Below are positions 4,446 to 6,786 of a stretch of DNA of 6,786 bases, piece by piece (position 1 is the first letter of the stretch; each line of letters begins with the position of its first letter). The notes beneath the pieces are model-generated. The model saw only the letters and a program-made list of their open reading frames with translations, made no database searches and had not been told where the DNA came from. The translations under genes were made by a program, and so were the position numbers. This DNA is from Candidatus Omnitrophota bacterium (lineage in GTDB: Bacteria > Omnitrophota > Omnitrophia > Omnitrophales > Aquincolibacteriaceae): contig JAHFHJ010000081.1 in NCBI GenBank assembly GCA_023246985.1, positions 1-6,786 of the forward strand, read 5' to 3'.

Positions 4446-6479
4446 ATGATGAATTTTTTCTCCTTTGGGAAAAAGATCAAACCCGAGTTCAAGGACGGCT
4501 ATTTGCTGGATCCGATCCCGCTTTTTTCTTCTCTGACCCAGGAAGAACAGGCTCGGATTGAACAGCAATCCCGTCTTGTGGGCTTTAAGCGGGGCGACAT
4601 CGTCTACGAAGAAGGGGCGGCGCCGGACGCTTTCTACGTCATTATTTCCGGCCGTTTTCGCCTTTTTACGCGTGCCCGCGGTTCCGAAAAAGAATCCACG
4701 CGCCTTTTCTTATATCGCGGTGAACATTTCGGCGAGACCTCGCTTTTGACCGGGAGCGTGCGCAGCGCTTCGGTGGAAGCCAAGACCGATGCCGTAGCGC
4801 TTAAGATTAGCGCCGAAAGTTTTCAAAAACTTCTTCTTGAGATCCCGGCGTTATCGCTTCATCTGAGCCGCTCCCTCGGCCGGCATTTGAACCGCGAGGA
4901 GCTGGGGTACAATTACCACCGCCGCGAAGTCCGCATCGCGGCTTTTTATTTTACCGCTTCGACCGACGGCATGGCCCGTTTTCTCTTCGATTTTGTTAAA
5001 ACCCTCCGGTCTGAGACCCAGAGCAAGGCGCTTCTGGTGGACCTCTCCGGAAAGATAAAGAGCTTGATGCCGCACGGATATTTCCGCAAAGACGCCCCGG
5101 GATTTGACCTCAAAACGATGGATCCGTCCAGGGAGTCTTTGATCCATCAGTCCATTCAGGTCCATCAAGACAGTTTTGATCTTCTTCCTTTTGTGGGGAA
5201 TACGGCCCTGGAGGAGGAGGAGAAAAAGTTTGCGGCGCTATTGACCTATTTGACGTACCGCTACGATTATCTCGTCGTGTGTCTGCCGGACCGCAATACT
5301 CCGGTGGCGATCAAGGCGCTTAATTATTCGGATCGCGTCTATCTCTGGGCCGACAAGAGAGCGGATGTCTTTACTTTTGCGTCCCGGAAGGTCAAGGAGC
5401 TATGTCAGGACTTCGGGTTCAATAGGAATGAGATCAAGATCATCATGCCCTCCCTGGAAGGAAAGACGCCCTCGGGGGACGATGCCGGTGCGACCCCGGA
5501 GATGCATATTTTTTCAATGCTCCCCTCGCTTCAATCCCAGCGCTTTCAGTATGAAAAAACCTTGACGTTCCTGGCCAAAGAGTGGTCCGAACGCCTGGTG
5601 GGTTTGGTGCTTGGCAGCGGATCGGCCTACGGCCTTTCCCATATCGGCGTGCTGCGGGTCTTGGAACAAGAAAAGATCCCCGTGGATGTTCTGGCGGGTT
5701 CCAGTATCGGAGCTCTGATCGGAGCGTGTTGGGCGGCGGGTTATGATTCGTACGAACTTGAAAAAATCGCAAAATCTCTCGACCGGAAGAGCGTGTTCTC
5801 CAAATTGCTGGGATTCCGCGACGTCTCCGCGATTCACAGGGGTTTTTTTAAAGGGGATCAGCTCTCGCGTTGGTTGACCTCTTATTTGAAGGATAAGACC
5901 TTTCAGGATCTCCGGATCCCGGTCAAGATGGCCGCCACGGATCTTTTAACCTCGGAGGAGGTCGTGCTCGACACCGGCAGTGTGGCGAACGCTATTCGAG
6001 CGTCGGTTTCGATCCCCGGATTTTTGCGTCCCTATCCCCATAAAGGAAGTTATCTCATCGATGGCGGCATCGTGGATCCGCTGCCGGTCAAGATCCTCTC
6101 CAATATGGGCGTTCGGAAGATCATTGCGGTCAATGTCCTGCCGTCTCCCAAAGACCTGATCGAGCGCAATGAACTGCGGCGCAGAGCGTTTCACCAGGCG
6201 TACCCGCAGCGCGGCTATTGGAAACGGATGCTGATGAAAACGCTCGATCGTGTCCAACGGCGCTATACGGCAAATATCTTCAACGTGCTCATGAACTCCA
6301 TTATGTTCACGGAATTCGAGATCGCGCGCATGGAAGGAACTGAAGCCGATATTTTTATCCATGCGGTTGTGTCGGATGCGCACTGGATCGAGTTTTTTTC
6401 CGCGGACAAGTTCATTAACGAAGGCGTGAAGAAGACCCGCGAACGGCTGGCGGACATACGCCAGCTTCTGCTCGAGTAA
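4446..6479 (+). CDS. cyclic-nucleotide-binding / patatin-like phospholipase (NTE type)
   Basis: The 677-residue product has three regions. Residues about 25-150 form a cyclic-nucleotide-binding domain: G-D-I-V-Y-E-E-G (50-57), YVIISGRFRLF (64-74) and a phosphate-binding cassette F95-G-E97-T-S-L-L with R106-S-A108, so the key Gly, Glu and Arg are present. Residues about 160-335 look like a degenerate MinD/ParA-type fold: a strand and helix where a P-loop would be but without the GKT lysine, then KALLVDLS (194-201), DLLPF (245-249) and YDYLVVCLPD (273-282). Residues about 384-570 are the patatin lipase: oxyanion loop G390-S-G-S-A-Y-G396, nucleophile motif G418-S-S420-I-G422 and D539-G-G, giving an intact Ser420/Asp539 dyad. 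It should hydrolyse fatty-acyl esters of phospholipids or lysophospholipids, possibly gated by a cyclic nucleotide as in eukaryotic NTE. A basic C-terminal stretch (about 575-610) could contact membrane. No transmembrane segment is evident. ATG 4446 is used; ATG 4449 is equally possible and no clear ribosome binding site precedes either. Confidence 0.9.
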   Translation: MMNFFSFGKKIKPEFKDGYLLDPIPLFSSLTQEEQARIEQQSRLVGFKRGDIVYEEGAAPDAFYVIISGRFRLFTRARGSEKESTRLFLYRGEHFGETSLLTGSVRSASVEAKTDAVALKISAESFQKLLLEIPALSLHLSRSLGRHLNREELGYNYHRREVRIAAFYFTASTDGMARFLFDFVKTLRSETQSKALLVDLSGKIKSLMPHGYFRKDAPGFDLKTMDPSRESLIHQSIQVHQDSFDLLPFVGNTALEEEEKKFAALLTYLTYRYDYLVVCLPDRNTPVAIKALNYSDRVYLWADKRADVFTFASRKVKELCQDFGFNRNEIKIIMPSLEGKTPSGDDAGATPEMHIFSMLPSLQSQRFQYEKTLTFLAKEWSERLVGLVLGSGSAYGLSHIGVLRVLEQEKIPVDVLAGSSIGALIGACWAAGYDSYELEKIAKSLDRKSVFSKLLGFRDVSAIHRGFFKGDQLSRWLTSYLKDKTFQDLRIPVKMAATDLLTSEEVVLDTGSVANAIRASVSIPGFLRPYPHKGSYLIDGGIVDPLPVKILSNMGVRKIIAVNVLPSPKDLIERNELRRRAFHQAYPQRGYWKRMLMKTLDRVQRRYTANIFNVLMNSIMFTEFEIARMEGTEADIFIHAVVSDAHWIEFFSADKFINEGVKKTRERLADIRQLLLE

Positions 6480-6561
6480 CCCCGTCAACCAGCTTTATCC
6501 TCAACGGAGATTTCAATCAGGGAGCCCGTGAATTTTAGCGATACCCAATCCACTTGCATTT

Positions 6562-6570
6562 TGATACAAT
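6562..6570 (+). promoter_or_regulatory. extended -10 promoter of the small exported protein gene
   Basis: TGATACAAT contains the extended -10 dinucleotide TG, one spacer base, and TACAAT (one mismatch from TATAAT). The -35 region at 6542-6547 (TACCCA) is poor, as is common for extended -10 promoters. Transcription would start near 6577, about 17 bases before the ATG at 6594, with GAGGA (6582-6586) as ribosome binding site. Confidence 0.45.
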
Positions 6571-6593
6571 CCACCCAACGCGAGGAATTGATA

Positions 6594-6785
6594 ATGAAAA
6601 AAATAATGACGGCTTTTCTCATTCTTGCAATCTTCCAGTTTGGCGCGTCCGAGTCTTCGGAGAAAGGTTCGGCGATGTCGATGACGCCTGCGGGGTGGGG
6701 GGATCAAATCGCGAAGATGTTTGCCAAGAAAAAATCTTCGAAATCTTCATCGGATCGCAGGTCTCCCGGAGGGCCAACCGCATCG
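6594..6785 (+). CDS. small exported protein of unknown function, 3' end missing
   Basis: The frame starts at ATG 6594, 7 bases after GAGGA, and stays open to the right edge (64 codons seen). The product starts MKKIMTAFLILAIFQFGASE: a basic start, a hydrophobic stretch and a small-residue region, which fits a Sec signal peptide with cleavage near GAS/E or soon after. The mature part is short of recognisable motifs: MTPAGWGDQIAKMFAKKK followed by a serine/lysine/arginine-rich stretch (KSSKSSSDRR). I do not recognise a family. The separate promoter suggests it is not part of the patatin transcript. Confidence 0.6.
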   Translation, partial: MKKIMTAFLILAIFQFGASESSEKGSAMSMTPAGWGDQIAKMFAKKKSSKSSSDRRSPGGPTAS

Positions 6786-6786
6786 A

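Noticed and set aside
5946..6488. Minus-strand open frame opposite the patatin C-terminal half
   Set aside because: It is antisense to the catalytic domain and shows no recognisable motif.

Overview
The window looks like a chromosomal segment from an uncultured PVC-superphylum bacterium, with Omnitrophota (OP3) as the best guess. The main evidence is the gene at 817-1116, whose N-terminal half matches the 'small basic protein' family described from Chlamydiae, Verrucomicrobia, Planctomycetes and relatives. Two SPOR-domain membrane proteins and several PilZ-type genes fit this placement. The taxonomic call is inference from family recognition; no search was run. All supported genes lie on the + strand. 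I found no rRNA, tRNA, CRISPR array or transposase gene.

Layout. (1) Positions 3-584 hold the 3' part of a SPOR-domain inner-membrane protein gene that is cut by the left edge. (2) Positions 585-816 are a regulatory intergenic region with three CGGTAC sites in mixed orientation, a perfect TATAAT box and a strong ribosome binding site. (3) Positions 817-3531 are a compact same-strand cluster that is probably one operon: small basic protein, GNAT acetyltransferase, a second SPOR-domain membrane protein, a PilZ-domain protein and YajQ. Spacings are short, including one ATGA stop/start overlap. (4) Positions 3532-3731 are an AT-rich gap, followed by a second stand-alone PilZ gene (3732-4121). (5) Positions 4122-4445 contain no gene. 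They hold a very strong hairpin terminator and then two tandem structured repeat units of about 82-85 bp. (6) Positions 4446-6479 encode a 677-residue cyclic-nucleotide-binding/patatin-like phospholipase of the NTE type. (7) From 6594 a small exported protein begins behind an extended -10 promoter and runs off the right edge.

How the genes may work together. Two PilZ proteins and a YajQ protein lie within 1.5 kb, which suggests cyclic di-GMP signalling. The SPOR proteins are expected to bind septal peptidoglycan, and the patatin protein may be a nucleotide-gated lipid hydrolase, so the common theme is nucleotide-controlled cell-envelope biology. This link is inference from neighbourhood.

The most unusual item is the tandem repeat at 4236-4410. 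Its two copies keep the same two-hairpin architecture while the second hairpin stem has been almost completely replaced by different but still complementary bases. This compensatory pattern argues for selection on a folded nucleic acid: an RNA element, or a single-strand-recognised mobile or REP-like repeat. It lies directly upstream of the patatin gene. I do not recognise it as a named element.
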